Positions 13,801 to 14,490 of a DNA stretch of 14,490 nt are shown in pieces (position 1 is the first letter of the stretch; each line of letters begins with the position of its first letter). This DNA comes from an uncultured Alphaproteobacteria bacterium. GTDB taxonomy: Bacteria > Pseudomonadota > Alphaproteobacteria > CASFRQ01 > SAAU01. The stretch lies in NCBI GenBank assembly GCA_949296785.1, contig CASFRQ010000106.1, positions 1-14,490 on the forward strand, given 5' to 3'. The notes under the pieces were generated by a model, which was given only the letters and a program-made list of their open reading frames with translations, searched no databases and was not told the DNA's origin. A program made the position numbers and the translations under genes.

Positions 13801-14255
13801 GAAATGGATGAATCCGGATTTGTACCGGAATTTGTCGCTACACTTAAAACTGACGTTTCTCCGTTTCCGCCGCTTAAAGTAACACTCTCTGTCGTGTTGA
13901 TGTTCATGCTTCCGTAAGAAACAACATCTCCTTTGATAATATCCAAAGTAGAGTTTCCTGTCATGGAAAATCCCTTTTGCATTTGAAAAGGACCAGAAGA
14001 ATTGGACCAGTCAACATATAAATGGATGCCTTCTCCCAAAGATAAGGCGTCCTGTCTATGACCAACCTCGTCTCTGATAACATAATTTCCTTCATTATCT
14101 TCTGTATTTGTTACATCCCCTATTTGAGGAAGGTTTTCAGCATTTTCCGGAATAGTGACTGTTGCCTCCTGCGCAAAGGAGGGTGAGATAAAGGAACATA
14201 AGGCGATAAGGGAAACTGATGCGATTAATTTTGAATAGGAAATATGTGTTTTCAT
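10899..14255 (-). CDS. autotransporter (type Va secretion) with beta-helical passenger
   Basis: The 1118-residue protein starts with a Sec signal peptide (about 1-28, basic start, hydrophobic core LIASVSLIALCSFI, cleavage expected after SPSFA). The passenger (about 29-740) is rich in Ser, Thr, Asn and Gly and built from short beta-strand repeats typical of a right-handed beta-helix. Three consecutive 25-residue repeats begin at 256 (GNINI), 281 (HDINI) and 306 (GNISL). A single pair of cysteines (C724, C731) lies at the passenger end. A helical linker (about 752-835) leads to the outer-membrane beta-barrel (851-1118), opening with FWAQGYFNHT and ending in aromatic Phe, as required for BAM recognition. 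No protease or lipase motif is seen in the passenger, so adhesion is the likeliest role (inference). GAAGGAAA lies about 10 nt before the ATG. Confidence 0.95.
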   Translation of the reverse strand: MKTHISYSKLIASVSLIALCSFISPSFAQEATVTIPENAENLPQIGDVTNTEDNEGNYVIRDEVGHRQDALSLGEGIHLYVDWSNSSGPFQMQKGFSMTGNSTLDIIKGDVVSYGSMNINTTESVTLSGGNGETSVLSVATNSGTNPDSSISDFTIENGNFSLYMASLQHDATGGNFTLANGIFDLTNSSIIMGSSGSTGTFSFTSVAMHLTGTNETSSIQRVSNGDIQITGTTDKQSQSGIALNRSQIDLANDSGNINIDNTKLYLSNEAKIYMSEQGTHDINISNSFLALQDTSSIVSIAGNSGNISLTNVSMKMGTDGGSDSALIAQQGIGNLVISGKTNDNSDPEFLGTYMIEMNGNSSIAMQGNGALDVSYVVMKDSASISNTDSTGGSSTTLSFIEANENSVVKHETNSSFLLTNGTFLNESRLIVGKENGSISAVNMVLGSTGDNVTSFNQNSAIYQYTTGDIQFNEGTVNLGMGDNDAVTVYFQDENSFMHVNGGSVGLGNVTFAGTNGAFENGVNWKLDAGSLVAKNNSTITAKQLLVGGDFNLAGENINLNITESASFKGTFDAQGTSMVISEKVGTNTVFEDGSHLILQSLELQTPITMYDLSIGANLNLGSNILTLKNNLTLGSGATISVNIPRSATTAAGDVITDPSVLHGMINANAVNVTDTAQINITIEKWTTVKGEGTIFKFIDTVEAFDASKFTMTNNRYTFTQVDCPQGNGLCYIATLANDGANATQAMGGDENQIAVAQAYLDGSAFTSGTEIAQVAEYLDQMSQSTDAAVQKNYLRTLSLLAPDTVGLTRQTALNNQSMLIETVANRLGNPSFHLYSGGLNSGDKFLNSGFWAQGYFNHTNKRQEDKVLIDAFKSQTFGGAVGLDAQLAENIMGGIGYSYNKSSVKLEGHTRKNKIEMQTAFAYAKYQPNNFFVDAIVSYGWGEQTDKKELALAESILYGENTFDMTSYGAQVEAGYELEALSVTPSIGLRYYRLEQDGYTDFLGQKIGDNKTDVVTAVAQIRYGETYEFSNRSYFHPEIRIGGTYDIKSDKGTTLVSLPNGSAYTVEGEQLPRAAFTAGVGVTFEVDGIGEFSLGYDLEIRKKMESHTGSAKMKIYF

Positions 14256-14284
14256 CTTCTAAACTTTCCTTCTTTAAAAATAAG

Positions 14285-14313
14285 CTAACTTAGGTTACAA
14301 AAGAATTTTAAGA
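14285..14313 (-). promoter_or_regulatory. weak promoter candidate for the autotransporter
   Basis: In the 106-nt gap the minus strand shows TTGTTT, a 17-nt spacer and TAACCT about 30 nt upstream of the ATG. The -10 is a poor match. A CTAA-C-TTAG dyad overlaps its downstream side. Confidence 0.25.
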
Positions 14314-14361
14314 AAAACAAGTCTTTTTTCTCACTCTTCTTTTTTATTTTCCGTTTTTTCT

Positions 14362-14490
14362 TTATTCTCTTTCGGTTTGGTTTGGCTCATTCGTCGCAAG
14401 TTCTTGCAAAACCTCTTTTTTTAAGGTGATGTTGTCCCGCTTTCCGCTTTGAAGAGTGGGTAGGGTATCTCTGTAAAGAATTTTCTGAGG
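14362..14490 (-). CDS. C-terminal end of a probable AMP-forming acyl-CoA synthetase/ligase
   Basis: A minus-strand frame is open from the window edge to TAA at 14362-14364 and gives 42 residues. The segment ILYRDTLPTLQSGKRDNITLKK resembles the final A10 motif of ANL-superfamily adenylating enzymes (LP-x3-SGK-x-D/R followed by x-L), whose lysine is the catalytic residue for adenylation. Here that would be the Lys of SGK. The position near the C-terminus also fits. The tail after it (ELATNEPNQTERE) is polar. Only the end of the gene is visible, so substrate and gene name are unknown. It is upstream of the autotransporter on the same strand, with a 106-nt gap. Confidence 0.6.
   Translation of the reverse strand, partial: PQKILYRDTLPTLQSGKRDNITLKKEVLQELATNEPNQTERE

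Noticed and set aside
11499..13811. Several + strand frames inside the autotransporter region
   Set aside because: They are antisense shadows of a long coding frame with signal peptide and barrel; none has independent support.
14180..14255. Possible lipoprotein signal in the autotransporter leader (cysteine at residue 20)
   Set aside because: The residues before the cysteine (IAL) do not fit the lipobox, and a normal signal peptidase I site follows after SPSFA.
1..14490. CRISPR array
   Set aside because: No regularly spaced direct repeats of suitable length were seen on reading the window.

Overview
The window looks like chromosome from a low-GC, probably host-associated alphaproteobacterium. 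This is inferred from the rpsF-rpsR-rplI order with no priB gene between, a tRNA-Glu with an encoded CCA end, and a large classical autotransporter of Gram-negative type. I cannot name the species. Most of the window is ordinary housekeeping and accessory sequence, with short intergenic gaps and several clear sigma-70-like promoters.

Layout. The first 62 bases are the tail of an unidentified + strand gene. It converges on a minus-strand pair: a MmcQ/YjbR-like protein (start 1911) followed 24 nt later by a DUF5131 (phage gp37/gp68-like) protein. Next comes a minus-strand NUDIX hydrolase with its own TATAAT promoter, divergent from a + strand pair made of the RNA ligase RtcB and an RlaP-type nucleotidyltransferase. 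This pair is the known RNA-repair association and the most interesting functional unit here. After a gene-free gap come a minus-strand YbaK/ProX-type aminoacyl-tRNA deacylase, a minus-strand tRNA-Glu(CTC) with a strong promoter, and a minus-strand protein with two CDGSH iron-sulfur modules around a central four-cysteine segment. Divergent from that is the S6-S18-L9 ribosomal operon, with a structured leader and a strong terminator.

Immediately downstream of the rplI terminator lies a wrecked IS200/IS605-family insertion sequence. Its transposase carries stop codons and several frameshifts, yet it keeps a perfect 17-bp inverted repeat covering the ribosome binding site. About 0.9 kb of AT-rich sequence without a convincing gene follows. 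Near the end of that stretch are a perfect 21-bp palindrome and an adjacent inverted repeat.

The right part is on the minus strand: the end of a probable AMP-forming acyl-CoA synthetase-like gene entering from the window edge, then an 1118-residue autotransporter closed by a 12-bp-stem terminator, then a stand-alone cupin of the mannose-6-phosphate isomerase type II family. I see no CRISPR array, intact phage, toxin-antitoxin pair or recognisable new defence system. The RtcB-RlaP pair, the preserved IS200 translation-blocking hairpin and the unexplained palindrome are the parts most worth checking.
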